DNA of 64,000 nt, taken from NCBI GenBank assembly GCA_016946835.1, contig JACVTC010000058.1:277001-341000 (forward strand), read 5' to 3'. Positions 27,933 through 41,151 of this stretch are shown here, piece by piece (the stretch's first letter is position 1; every line of letters starts with the position of its first letter). Under the pieces are notes generated by a model, which was not told the DNA's origin, made no database searches, and saw only the letters and a list, made by a program, of their open reading frames with translations. This DNA is from Neocallimastix lanati (nom. inval.) (lineage: Eukaryota; Neocallimastigomycota; Neocallimastigomycetes; Neocallimastigales; Neocallimastigaceae). The translations under genes were made by a program, and so were the position numbers.

Positions 27933-29843
27933 TTAATAACATGAACCATAATTAATTTGACAACCTGCACCACAGAAACTGGTAGATTTACCACATACCC
28001 CTTCAGAAGAACAACAATATCCAAATGGACAACTTCCAAAACCATTACCACATCTTCCCTCAACTGGACTTGGTATATTTTTACAAGTATCTAAACTAGA
28101 AATGACTTGACAACCTTTATCACTTCTACAGAGATTTTGATCATTAGTACATTTATTATCAGCAGAACAACATTTATTATGTGGACATTTTTGATTACCT
28201 GCACGAATACCACAACCATTGTATAAATTGTCATCAGAATAGACAACATGCTTTCCATTATTAATAAAAGCATTTGGAAAACCTTTATCAATATTTTTAA
28301 TGATATTTTTTTCACTAAGACGAGTAATATATTTTGTCATTATACTAGTGTTAAATTTAATATCTGGATTTTCACTCATAATGGTAGCTGCAATACCAGC
28401 AACAATTGGAGAGGAATAGGACGTACCACCATCGATACCATCGATATAATTATTTTCTGAATCTAAAAAGGCAACACGAACAAAGAATGGTGCATAAACA
28501 CTGACCTCTTTACCATAATTAGAATATTGAAATCTTTTGTAAATGGAAGAAGAACTAATAACATTGGTTCTTCTGTAATTAGCCAAATCAAAATTAACGG
28601 ATTCAAGATCATAATTATCAATACCACCAACACAAAGAGTATTTTTAAAAGCACATGGATAGTAGATATTGTTATTAACATCATCATTAACATTATAACC
28701 ATTATTTCCGGAAGAAACAACCATAACACCACCATTATCATTAATTTTATTAATTAAATCTTCAGAATGTATCATGGCTTCATTATACATATCCTTTGGG
28801 AATGGTTCACCAAAGGAACAGTTAATAACGGTTTTATGTGGAACAAGTAAATTATCTAAGACATATTGGTAAGCAGCAATAATATTAGCTGAATTAAGTT
28901 CATTAAGAACAACACCTATAATATTAGCTTTATTAGCAATACCATGTTCATAACCGGCAGCACAATCAGAAACACGAGAGCCATGATCATTTGGAATTGA
29001 GGCATGACAGTACTTTTCATCGTAAACTGGAGCAATTTTACCGTTAGTAACATTGAAAGCACATTTAACAGTACGTTGATGAGTATTTGCAAAGTCACCA
29101 CTTCTAAAGTTGAAACCAGAATCAAGGAATATCATATTGATATCCTTACCACCACTTTTTGGGAAGTAATAATTAGTATCGTATTGATGAATTAAATCTT
29201 CTTCAAATTTACCTTGAGAAAGTAATGAAAGATGAAGATCAGTGTTGTATCTGATATCAACATCATCCCATTGAGCTTCTTGTTTGATTTCATTTAATTT
29301 GTAATAAGTATCATATTCAAAAGGATAGTTAGGCATACAAGAAGTAACTTCTGGAATTTTTTCAATAATACCGGCTAATTCTTCAGAAAGATAGGCATAA
29401 AGGACAGTTCGTCCATTAACTGAAGAAATTGGATAAACTAAATTTGAATCTCCATAATCTACTAAATATTTTGTTTCTCTTTTTTCTAAATCTTCTTCTG
29501 TATCATTTTCAATAGCTTCTAATTTAGAAATATCTTCATAGGTATCCTTATTATCAAGGATTAATTCTTGGATTTTATTAATAACAAAATTAAGAACATT
29601 ATCTTTTTCATCACGTTTTTGATGACTACTCATTTGATCAGTAGTATTAACGAAAACCATATAATAACCATCATCACCTTTCGTGAGTGTATTGGTCTCA
29701 TTCTTAGGTTTTCCCCATTTTTTATCCTTATATATAAATTCTACTTCATCATATTCCTTAATTTCAATAGTTTTTGCATAAATAGTATTTGTTAAAATAA
29801 TAACAATACTTATTAAATAGTAAAAATTTATAAGCTTTGCCAT
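27933..29843 (-). CDS. Secreted subtilisin-like (S8) protease with two chitin-binding type 1 modules
   Basis: Predicted secreted serine endopeptidase anchored to chitin or fungal wall. The 636-residue product has an N-terminal signal peptide (about 1-23), an acidic pro-region with a KR pair at 76-77 and another at 121-122, then an S8 domain. The catalytic triad reads Asp241 (IFLDSGFNF), His287 (DHGSRVSDCAAG) and Ser475 (GGTSYSSPIVAG); the oxyanion Asn is in SSGNNG (377-382). Two hevein-like modules with eight-cysteine spacing lie at about 543-587 (CGIRAGNQKCPHNKCC) and 598-636 (CGNGFGSCPFGYCCS). The gene is intronless. Start chosen at the Met preceding the hydrophobic signal. It could process wall proteins, attack plant or microbial protein, or mature other secreted enzymes; the sequence does not say which. 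Confidence 0.93.
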   Translation of the reverse strand: MAKLINFYYLISIVIILTNTIYAKTIEIKEYDEVEFIYKDKKWGKPKNETNTLTKGDDGYYMVFVNTTDQMSSHQKRDEKDNVLNFVINKIQELILDNKDTYEDISKLEAIENDTEEDLEKRETKYLVDYGDSNLVYPISSVNGRTVLYAYLSEELAGIIEKIPEVTSCMPNYPFEYDTYYKLNEIKQEAQWDDVDIRYNTDLHLSLLSQGKFEEDLIHQYDTNYYFPKSGGKDINMIFLDSGFNFRSGDFANTHQRTVKCAFNVTNGKIAPVYDEKYCHASIPNDHGSRVSDCAAGYEHGIANKANIIGVVLNELNSANIIAAYQYVLDNLLVPHKTVINCSFGEPFPKDMYNEAMIHSEDLINKINDNGGVMVVSSGNNGYNVNDDVNNNIYYPCAFKNTLCVGGIDNYDLESVNFDLANYRRTNVISSSSIYKRFQYSNYGKEVSVYAPFFVRVAFLDSENNYIDGIDGGTSYSSPIVAGIAATIMSENPDIKFNTSIMTKYITRLSEKNIIKNIDKGFPNAFINNGKHVVYSDDNLYNGCGIRAGNQKCPHNKCCSADNKCTNDQNLCRSDKGCQVISSLDTCKNIPSPVEGRCGNGFGSCPFGYCCSSEGVCGKSTSFCGAGCQINYGSCY

Positions 29844-29924
29844 TTTTTTTATTTAAAAATAAATTTTATTATTATTATTAGTAGTATTAATTTTTTATAC
29901 TTTATTTTTTATTTTATTCTATTT

Positions 29925-29956
<32 letters not shown>

Positions 29957-30256
29957 TTAATTTTTAATTTTTATTAAAATTTATTTATTATTTATAATTT
30001 TTTAATATACTTTTTTTTTTTAAAAAAATATATGTATACTAATAAATATATAAAATTATTATTTTAAATTTAAATATTATAAATTTAAAATATTTTCAAA
30101 AAAAAAAATTTTTTTTAATAATTAAATATATATATTTTATTAGTATTAATAATTATATTATTTAATAATATTTTAAAAATAAAATTAAAAAATTTTTATT
30201 TTAGAAAAAAATCTGTCTTTTTATATTTGTGTGATGAAATGAAAACTTTTTATTAT

Positions 30257-30300
30257 TTTATACATATATGTTTTTTAAAAAAAAAACATATATGTATAAA
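30257..30300. repeat. Perfect 20-bp inverted repeat (hairpin)
   Basis: Arms 30257-30276 and 30281-30300 are perfect reverse complements around an AAAA loop and include ACATATATGT. At this A/T content the length is notable but could be chance plus poly(A/T). Confidence 0.8.
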
Positions 30301-30513
30301 ATATAAATAAATAAATAAATAAAAGATGTTTTATTTTAATTTATTTTAATAGTATTTTTCTTATTACCAAAAAAAAGAATTTTGTATAAATAAAATAACC
30401 ATAATTTTAATTAATATAAAAAAAATTTTTTTTTTTAATAATAACTTAAACATTATTAAATTGAAATATATACAGAAATATACAAATTATTACATCAACA
30501 ATAATAATAATTT

Positions 30514-30605
30514 CAGAATCAATAATATTAAAGGATCAATAATATTAAAGGATCAATAATATTACAGAATCAATAATATTAAAGAATCAATTATATTACA
30601 GAATT
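30514..30605. repeat. Tandem 17-18-bp repeat, about 5 units
   Basis: Five consecutive units of the type ATCAATAATATTAAAGG, with the unit ends alternating between AAAGG and ACAGA. A short minisatellite. Confidence 0.85.
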
Positions 30606-31631
30606 TTGGTTAATTATAAAATATTTTTTAATTTAAAGATAATACATAAAACTAATACAAAACCAAACTTTATTTAATAATAAAAATATATATATTTTAA
30701 AATTATAATAAACCGATTAATCATTTATGATTATAAAATAAAGTTTTTTTCTTTTATTTATTTACATAAAATATTAAATATTATAAATTAATTACTATTA
30801 TAGTTTTTTTTTTTTTTTTTTAGATTAAAAACTTTATTAAATAGTAAAGGCAATTATATAAATTTAATATATATAGAAAATTTTAATATATTGAAAAAAA
30901 ACTAATAATATTAAATAAAAAAATTATATTATATTAAAGAAGATTAAAAAAAAATATTTTATAAAAATTCTAATTTTAAATATAGAATATCATATAAAAT
31001 GGTAGAAATTTGTTTATTTAATTACTTATTTGGTTTATTTGGTATATTTGTTTTAATATTTATTATTGTATTTTTTTTTTTTTTAAAAATAAAAATTAAG
31101 ATTTGGGAAAAACCCTGATTTTTAAATTATTTAATAATTGATTTTTAATATACTTCTAAAATCCTTCTTAAAAATTTCATACAGAAAAACCAATAGTAAT
31201 TTAATGTATTTTTATTATATTAAGATATTTATTATATATATTTTATTTCTTAACACACACTTTGTTTGTTCCTTTTAATCCTTAATATCTATAATTATTT
31301 AATTATAATTAATATTACTTTTTTAGACTAACAAATATATATAACAATTATTTATAATTATTTATTATAATGTATTGTTCTTATATAATTAATTATTATT
31401 TATATCTATTTTATTATTATTATTTCAATTTTTATCTTATTATACTTTCTATTTTTTATTTATTTATTGTTTTTAGTTTATATAAGAAGGATTATTCATA
31501 ATATAGAAAACTTTATACTTTTCATTTATACTATCTTAAATTATAAAATTTACATATTGAAAATATCCTTTGATATGTTTTACATAGTAACCAATAATGA
31601 CCAATAATGACTGTCTCTTTCTTTCTCTCTC

Positions 31632-31667
<36 letters not shown>

Positions 31668-31779
31668 ATTTATATTTTATTACTTTTATTTTTAATATAT
31701 TATTTTTATTTTTTTATTCCTTTTTTTTTTTTTTTTAAAAAAATTTAATATTTATATTGGATAAACAAATTAAAAGGAA

Positions 31780-32000
31780 ATTTAGTTAAGGTATTACAAG
31801 AAGTATTAATATTAATAAAATAATGTAAAAATTAAAAGGAAAATCAATAATTTTCATAATTCATTTATAAAAAAAAAAAAGAAAAGATATATAAATTAAA
31901 AAAATATATTTAACTAAGGTATTACAAGAAGTATTAATAAAATAATGTAAAAATTAAAAAGGAAAATCAATAATAATTTTTATAATTCATTTATATAAAA
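31780..32000. repeat. Direct duplication of about 90 bp
   Basis: Two copies (about 31786-31872 and 31914-31995) share GGTATTACAAGAAGTATTAA, then AAATAATGTAAAAATTAAAA and GGAAAATCAATAAT, separated by about 40 bp of A/T DNA. Confidence 0.8.
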
Positions 32001-32531
32001 AATAAAGATATTAAGTCCTTTTTAAACAATATGTATTATTTATATAAATGAATAATATATATTTTTAATACTGAAGTAATTACTTGAATAAGATAGATCA
32101 ACTTAACATAATTCAAATAAAGAAAAAAATTAAAGTTTCTACTATAATTTAATTTATATATTATTATTTTTAATCATAATATATTAATATCATAGTAATT
32201 AACTTTTGTATTAATAATGGAGATAATATTTATATTTTATTATAGTTTTATAAATTATAAAAGTACATATTATAATCATAATATTATTAATTATAATTCA
32301 TATATCTATGAATTTTAATAAAATTATTATTTAAGATTATTATTATTCAAAATTTATTATATTATTAATTCTATCATCAATTAAACGAAAGTAATAGACT
32401 CAATTATTAAAAAAAATTATATATATTACTAATTGCTTCAAATCTTTATTATTATAGTTATTAATAATAATATTATTATTATTATAATTATTATAATTAT
32501 TATTATTATTTTATTATTATTATTATTATTA

Positions 32532-32562
<31 letters not shown>

Positions 32563-33149
32563 GTATAAATTATAAATTAAAAAACTATTTTAATTTATAA
32601 ACGTATGTTAAATTTTATTATCAATTAAAACATTTTATAACATGTATAATATTTATTGTGAAACACAATAAAATTTTATCTAATAAAAAGTCAAATCTTT
32701 TTTTTTTTTTTTTTTATTAAATAATTATATTTATATATATATTAAATTTTAAAAATATATAAAAATAAAAAATTATTATTTATCTAAATTATATATAACA
32801 AATAATTTCTATAATAATATTTATAATATGTAATTTAAATAATTTATACAGGTTACGTATTGTAAAATTACATTTCATAGTTATTATTTCATATGTTGTG
32901 TTATTATATAATAATAAAAAACCACTTATGAACATTTAATAGCCAATAAAATATTTTTGTATATATGCTATGTATTTATATAATTAAATTTAATTATATT
33001 TAATAATTTGAAGGATGGATATAGTATATGCATTATATAATTATAACATTTAAAAATTTTTTTTTTTTACTTCGATGATTCATACAATTAATAATATAAT
33101 TTATATATACATATATATGTCGAATTATTATCTAATAATACTATGAAGA

Positions 33150-35960
33150 ATATTTATAAAATACTTTATATTATTACCATTTGGTAATGTATGAAATGTA
33201 TATTTGTAGATTTATTATGTTATTATATAATTATATTTAATGATATACAATTATATAAATTATGTTATGAAAGTTAATGTATGATATGTATTAATATTTA
33301 AAAATATTTAAATATTTAGAATATAGTTCAAACATACAATAATTTATAACAAATTATAAGATATATTATATACAATGTTACTAAAATAAAAATAATAAAT
33401 AACATTAATAACCTTAATAATAGAATTTGATTATATATAAAGTATTATAAAAATTTTATTATTATATATTATTATATGTTACTAAGAAATTAAATAATAA
33501 CAGAGCAAATATATAATATTTCAAATGTTAACCAAATGATAATTATATATAAAATATTATATATATATTGTATTTTAAGGCATTTTAAAAGAATAATACA
33601 GCATATATAAAAATGTTTTATAATACTTCGTATATATTATTATATATATATATAAAATAACAACATTTAAAGCATTTTAAATATGTTATGATATTATATA
33701 AAAATATTGAATAGTTTTTAATATCATTTAATAACATTTAAAGTATTTAATAAAGTTTTTTTTTTTTTTTTTTTTTCTATTATATATAAAAACATTTATT
33801 AACATATGAAATATCTTAGATAGGTTTATTATTATATAACATTTATAAAAATTTAAGTCATTTAAAAATAATATATTTCAATATTATAAGTATATTTTAT
33901 TTACAATATTATTTAATAACCTTAAATATCATTTAATAATATGTAAAATAATTTATATTATTATATGACAACATTTAATAACACTTAAATATGAAGTATT
34001 TTATATAAGTTACTTTATTATAAAGTCTAATGGCATTTAATAACGTTTATTAGTATATGAAAAATAATATATATAAAATTAGATATATTTTGTTATTATA
34101 TAAAGACATTTAATAAAATATGAAATATTAGAGGTATCAGAAAAGTTACTACATGGATAACTGACTTGTGGCTGCCAAGCGCCCATAGTAACGTTGCTCA
34201 TTGATCCTTCGATGTAGGTTCTTCTTATCATCAAAAAGCTGAATTCTTAAAGTTTTGGATTGTTCACCCACTAATAGGGAACGTGTGCTGGGTTTAGACT
34301 GTTATGGTTAGTTTTATCCTATTGATGAAGTAATATTACAATGGTAATCCAATTTAGAACTAAAGAAACCGTTGATTCTCATAGTTGACATATACATTTA
34401 GTTGAAATGCTAGTTCCGCGAAGCTACCATGCTTTAGATTATGGCTGTATGCTTCTAAGTCAGAATTCAAGTTAAAATACTTCGATTTTTGCCCTCATTA
34501 TTTTTACGCAATTACAAATAGAGTTCAAACATGGTAATATATCCTGTTCTCGTCTTTGAATGATAACTTTAAATATTGATGAGTAAAAATTCTTTGTAGA
34601 CGACTTAAATTTAGAACGATGTTCTGTACAGTAGAGTAGCTTTGTTACTATGATCTGCTGAGATTAAGTCTATGTTTTTTTATTTGTTCTTTTTTTTTTT
34701 TTTTTTGATCTTTTTTTGATCTTTTTTTTACGTATATAAGGATTGAAGTGTGATGGAAATTTTTTGGATAATAAATATATATATATATTTTTTGTATATG
34801 GAAACATATTTTGGATTTTGAATCTAAATTATTTAACATGAGGCTAGTAAAAACTTCAGACTTTGGACTTATTTTAAACATGATAATATGATAATGTGAT
34901 GATTATCTTATTCATTATTGCAATCTTTTACTCTAAAGATCATATAATAATATGCAAAATATTTTTTATATTATTATATCTTATAATACTAAATAATCAA
35001 ATTTACTAACCTTTAAATATGAAGTATTATATATATACTATTATATTATAAAGTTTAATGGCATTTAATAACATTTAATAATATATTAATTGGTAATAAT
35101 AATTTTATCATTTCAAATATGCAATTGCTTTCAATAGCAAATATTAAATAATAAAATTTTGAATTACATAAATCTTTGAAGGTAAATCCTTATTTAATAT
35201 AGAATGAGAAAGTTCCTTTATTTCATTATTATGTTATTAAATAGAAACATTTAAGAATATATGAAATATTATTAATACAAAATATATGATAATATTTTGT
35301 ATTAATATATAAAAACATTTAATAACATATTATATACCTTAGATATGCTATGCCTTTTAAATAAAAACATTTAAGAGCATAAGCATTTAATAATATTTGA
35401 AGTATTATATATGTTATGTTATTATTTAAATATTGCATTAAATTAATAATATTTTTATATATATAAACATATTCTATATTATTATTTAATAACATTTAAT
35501 ATGAAATTAAATAAATATATATCATATACTATTAAATAAATAAAAGTATATAATAACATTAATATTTTATACGTGTTATGTTATTATATAAAAAATTATA
35601 AAACATTTAATATTATATGCAATATTATTTATACATTTAATAACAAATATTTTTATTTATTTAATAAGATATGAAGTATCTTTCATAAATAATATATTTT
35701 CATAAAATAATGTTAATTAGGTTATATGATTTATATATTTAATAGAATATAAAATATCTTATATATATTTTGTTATATAAAAGCATTTAATAATATATGA
35801 AACTTCTTATATATTATGTTATTATATAATTTATATATTTTATATTATGCAATGAATTTTAATATGCTTTCTTTTTATCATATCATATCATTTAAAAATT
35901 TTTATATAATATCAAATAATAATAAGAATATATAAAATATTTATATATTAGTAAATATTA
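33150..35960. repeat. Degenerate AT-rich satellite, unit of roughly 45-60 bp
   Basis: The phrases TTATGTTATTATATA, AAAACATTTAATAACATATG and GAAATATCTTATAT return in the same order many times (for example near 33780, 33960, 34040, 34090, 35230, 35310, 35600, 35750 and 35790), with heavy drift and variable spacing. This is what remains of a tandem satellite. It is interrupted at 34127-34690 by the ribosomal RNA fossil. No coding content. Boundaries are approximate. Confidence 0.6.
34127..34690 (+). pseudogene. Decayed 3' end of 25S ribosomal RNA gene
   Basis: Aligns by eye with the last roughly 500 nt of fungal 25S rRNA, plus strand. Landmarks are GGATAACTGACTTGTGG (34154), GATCCTTCGATGTAGG (34203), TTGTTCACCCACTAATAGGG (34260, an exact universal motif), AACGTGTGCTGGGTTTAGAC, CGCGAAGCTACCATG (34417), GATTATGGCTGTATGCTTCT (34438) and the terminal GATCTGCTGAGATTAAG (34652). 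The alpha-sarcin/ricin loop is badly altered: the usual AGTACGAGAGGAACC reads as GAACTAAAGAAACC at about 34356-34370. Many C-to-T and G-to-A type changes are visible. It is therefore a fossil and not a working rRNA. It stops at the natural 3' end of the molecule and is truncated at the 5' side. Confidence 0.9.
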
Positions 35961-36104
35961 GTAGAAATATCAAATAAGTAAAAAACATAACAAAATGTCA
36001 TATTTATTATATTTTAATATATATAACATGTATAAAGCATATATTTTTAACCTATTTTTAATTTTTTTTAGCAAAGTTTTTTAAAAAAAAAAAAAAAAAC
36101 TTAT

Positions 36105-36235
36105 TCTTATTTTTCGGTGCTCACTGTTCAGTTGATGAGCACCTTATTTCTTGTTTATGGCGTTATGTACTAGGGTGTTCTTATTATGCTAGATACTACA
36201 TACTGATTGGAATGTCATACAACTACCTTCCTTTA
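36105..36235. ncRNA. Unidentified GC-richer island with hairpin, possible structured RNA
   Basis: About 130 bp of normal complexity bounded on both sides by poly(A). It has an 8-bp perfect hairpin, GGTGCTCA (36116-36123) with TGAGCACC (36136-36143), and downstream unique sequence containing ACATACTGATTGG. The presence of TGATGA and CTGA is loosely reminiscent of box C/D snoRNAs, but box order, spacing and a terminal stem are not convincing. It has no open frame of note. It could also be a fragment of a mobile element. Strand is undetermined. Confidence 0.25.
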
Positions 36236-36239
36236 AAAA

Positions 36240-39200
36240 AAAAAAAAAAAAACCTTTATAACTATTAACATCTCCTAACGGAGCTAAAAATATAAAAAAA
36301 ATTTTTTTTTTATTATAAACTTTATTAAAAAGTTTAAAAAATAATTTAAAAACATATGTACAGAGCTTATATAAAACTACTCACTATATTAAATGTTATT
36401 TATTCTATATTATAGTATAAGCTCTATTATTATTATAATATTTAATAACATAAGAATTATGTCTTAATTGTATTTCAACAGCATTTTGAATTATTTTTTT
36501 TTTTTTTCATATAAAATTATTCATGCTATTTAATTATTAAACAATTCAAAATATTATTTAATACAGATAATATAGATTATTATTATTATTATTATTATTA
36601 TTATTTTTTGTATAAGTTTAACAATTATTATTAAGTAAAAAAAAATTATTAAAAAATTTTAATTAAATGAATTTATGATTTTTGTATTTCCAATAAAAAA
36701 ATAATAAAAATGTATAATTTATATGAAAGTAGCGGTTATATATAATTTTTTTCTTAATATTTTTTTCTCTAATCATTTCATTGTATTATATATTATTACT
36801 TAAAATAAAAATTAAATTTTAAAAATAAATATTATTTTATGGAATATTTAAATAATACATATATTATTAAATTTTATTTAATTTTATTAATTAAAATTTA
36901 AGATTAAGTATTATATTTTTATAGAAATTATAAAAAAATTAGATGTTTTTTTTTTTTTTTAATACCAAATTTGTTTAATTATTTTCTTAAATGCTTAATG
37001 CATTTTTTTTTATAAACTATTTGGCAATTTTAATAATGATAATAATAATAAAAAGAAAAAACTTTTTGGAGATTTCATCACAAAATGAAAATAAAATGTG
37101 AAATGTGCAAATATTTTATCCGTTCTTCTTTTTTTTTTTTTTTTTTTTTAATAAAAATTAATTTTAAAAGAATTTTTAATATAGATTTAATAAAAAATAT
37201 TATAATACGTAATTTTTATATTATTAAGATATTACAATAATTAAAATTTATCATTACATTATTTATATTGATCTTTTGAATTAAAAATAAAAATTTTATA
37301 TCAACAATTTTTTTGTTGTTGTTAATACAGCTAACGTATACGTTAAAATATAATAAATATAAATTTTATTGTAACACTTTGAGACATAACAATAGGCCGT
37401 TTAAAATTTTTTAAAAAATAAATTAAATATAAATTTATCAATTGGCTAAAAAAAAAAAAAATAAAAATAAAAATAAAAAATTGATTAATTATTAATATGA
37501 ATATTTTAATAATCTTAATGTTATATTTACTTTTTACGGCAGGTAATTAAAAATGTTATGTAAATTAGATAATTGCATATATATATTTTTTATTTTGTAA
37601 TATTTAATTCTAATAATTAGTAAACAGAGCAAAAAAAAATTAATAAACATACATATAATAGAATAAAAGTAAACAAACAAAAAAACAAATAAATATTTCT
37701 ATTTGTAAAATTTTCTATTATTATAACTATTATTATTTGAAATATTGAAATATTTATTACTTCAATAATGTAATTTCCTAAATTAAGATAAAAAATTTAA
37801 TTTATGAATTAAATGGAAAATTTTTTTTCAATAAGAAAAAAATTATAATTTTAAATTTTTTTTTCTAAAAAAAAAAACTTAAACGGCTTATCATTTATTT
37901 ATTTATGGAATTGAAATGAAAAAATGAAAACTAATTAAATATTAATAATATTTATTAATAATTAATTTAAGTTTAAAAGCCTTTTTTTTTAAATAATATT
38001 TAAAGCTTTTATTTTAAGCCTATAATATATAAAATCTAATTTTTTATTATTACTCTTATATTTATTTTTACATTTGTTAATATTTTTATTAAACAAATAA
38101 GTAATACTAAAAAATATCAATTATAAACATTCATTATTAACGAAAAAATTTGAATATTTTCAGTAATGTAAACTCTTATAATAATTTAGATAATTATTAA
38201 AATAAAAATAATTACTAAAAAAGGTTATTTTATATATACTAACATTATTTTAGTTAAAGTTTTTACATAAATAAATAGATAATTAATTAATTAATTATAA
38301 ATAAGGTTTATTTGCTTGAATTGTAATACGTTGAAACTCTAATTATTAATGTATTAAAATTTTAAACCTTTATTTAAATAATTGTATTAATATTTTACAA
38401 ACTTTAATCATTAATATGTTATATTATATATATTGGAATATATTTAATTTAATATCTATTGGAATATTTAGAAATTGTCCAATGAGAATTATTTAAATTG
38501 AATATATCAGTAATGCCATGTATATATTTGCATGTAAAATAAAATAAGAAACAATCGATATTAATATATGAATAGTATTTAAAAACGATCCAGTTTAATT
38601 ATAGTTTTCATTTTATTTCTTTATGTAATATATAATAAATTAACTTTATATAATAATTAATATTTTATATTATAGAATTTATATTATTTTTATTATTTAA
38701 TATTAAATTATTAATATTTAATTTATAAATAAAAAAAAATTAAATAATATCTATCTTTTTATTTTTCATTTTTTTTTGAAATATTAATCAATATATTATT
38801 TAATTAATAATAATAATAATAATAATGTTATTTTTTTATATTATTTATTAAACTAGATAAAAGGTAAAATAATAAAAAATAAAAATAAATATTTATTCAT
38901 TTATATTTATATATTTATAAGAATATTCATTCATTCACTTATTTGTGCTATATAAAATAAAATAAATAATTTAATAAATTTTAATTAATAATTATTTTTT
39001 TTTATTAAAGTATTTTTGATATTATCTAGATATATTATATATTATATTAATCATTAATTAACGATTAATTAATACATACTAAATATTTTTAAAAAAATTT
39101 GTTTTATTAAATTATTTTCCTTTTTTTTTTTTTTTTTTTCATAAATATTATTTCAATAAAAATAATTTAAATACTTTTTTTTTCTTATTTATAATATTAT

Positions 39201-41040
39201 AGAAGGTAGAGTAGGACTTATATAAAAAGATTTTAATTGATAAAGCGATAATTATTTCAAACTAATAATTATTTAATATTAATCTTTTTTTTTATATTTA
39301 TGCTATACTATTAAATATTATAAAGTAAGAATCAAAATACTTTGTAATAATATATAAAGAAAAAATTTTTTTAAAAAAAATATTAAAATAAATAAATATA
39401 ACAATAAAAATAAATAGAACGATAAAATAAATAAGTAAATAAATAAAATATCAATTAATAATCAAACTAAAAAAATATATAGTAAATAATTTCAAAAGAT
39501 ATAAAATAGCATATATATAAGAAACTTTTAAGGATTTCAAAATTTGTTTTGTAAATATTTGTAAATTTACTTAATTTATTATTATTTATTATTTATTTAA
39601 AATACTTTTTTCAAATAAAGATTAAAAAAAAAAAGAATAAAGCATTTAATAATAATTATCAGAATATTAACAAAATATTATAATTAAACTAATTTATATT
39701 AATTTATAAAGGTAAATATTTAAATATTCAGTTATTTTTAATTAAATTTTCATTATTAATATTTTGAAATTTTTATATAAATAATTGAAAAAATATTAAC
39801 TTTGAAACTATAAAAATAATAATTGTTAACTATAAATTTAAAAATAAATATTTTATAATAAAAATATTTTATTGTAAAAAATATTTAATCATTATAGAAT
39901 AAAAAAATTAAAAGTAAAATTTAAAAAAAAAAAAAAAAAAAAAATGTAAATTTCAATAAATAAAATAAGAAGTTATATAAAATAAAAAATTAATGTTTTT
40001 ATAATATATATCTTTATATTATTATTATTATTATTATTATTGTGAAAAAAAAAATAAAACAAAATAATTATATCAATGTTTTTAATTCAATAATAAAAAA
40101 TATTTAAAATATATAAAATTTTAGCAATTTTAGTATAAAAAATGATAAATATATATAATATAAAGTAATATATTATTAAATAAATAATAATATATATAAA
40201 AAAAACTAAAGATGTTTAAAAGAAAAAATGGAAAAAAAATTTTTTTATAAATGTGCTAATTTTTTTGTGTAATACAAAATTTATAATAAAAAAAATAATA
40301 ATAAAATAAAAAATATAAATTCAATATATATAATATAATAAATAATTAAATTTAATATATTAATATATTTAATAGTACACTATAATAAATGAGATATATA
40401 TTCACAAATATTAAAAAAAAAAAAAAAAAAAAAAAGTTTTAAATTATTATTAAAACAAATCATTTTTTTATTCTTTTATTTACTTTTTTTATTCTTAAAT
40501 CATTTTATAACTAAAATAAAATTTTGGAATTTTTATTAAAAATAGAAATTTAATAATTTTACCCATAACATTTTTTTTATATATATTTTATTTATTTATA
40601 TTATTCATAGAAACTCTTATAGACAGTATATAATTGTAAATATTGATTTTTTTTTTTTTTTAATGAAGATAATCAAAAATTTAATTGCCAATATTTAATA
40701 ATCTAATTTCAAATAGTAATATTTATAATAATAAAATAAAATAAAAAAAAATATAATAAAATAAAATAAAACAATTGAAAACTTATCAAATTTGATAATA
40801 AAAATAAAAGATTAACACATTATTTGAATGAATAAAAAAATATTATACACAAAAGGAAGTATATATATTAAAAGAACTATTGTAAAAAAGAAAAAAATAA
40901 AAACAAAAATAATAAATAATAAATAAATAAACAGTAACAATTTATTTAATAAATTCAGTAAATAAAAATATTTATAAATAACTTATTTATCATAAATATA
41001 TAGAACAAAAAGGAAATATATATATAAAGTAGCAATAAAC

Positions 41041-41072
<32 letters not shown>

Positions 41073-41119
41073 CAATAATAATTAAAAAAAATTTTTTTTA
41101 AATATATTAAAAATATCAG

Positions 41120-41151
<32 letters not shown>

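Larger units (their letters stand above)
29844..33149. other. Long AT-rich intergenic region
   Basis: Upstream of the protease (minus) and continuing into featureless A/T sequence. Poly(T) blocks occur at about 29922-29958 and 31632-31663, and AAT/ATT runs near 32463-32560. Three small repeat structures inside are listed separately. No coding island seen on either strand. Confidence 0.6.

Noticed and set aside
34648-34881. Minus-strand 77-residue frame
   Set aside because: It starts in A/T DNA and overlaps the end of the 25S rRNA fossil on the other strand. Low-complexity Lys/Ile content; no support.
36105-36235. U2 snRNA, 5S rRNA or U3 snoRNA identity for the island
   Set aside because: Short resemblances (GTAGTATCT on the minus strand, TGATGA on the plus strand) are not supported by the rest of the molecule in any of these.
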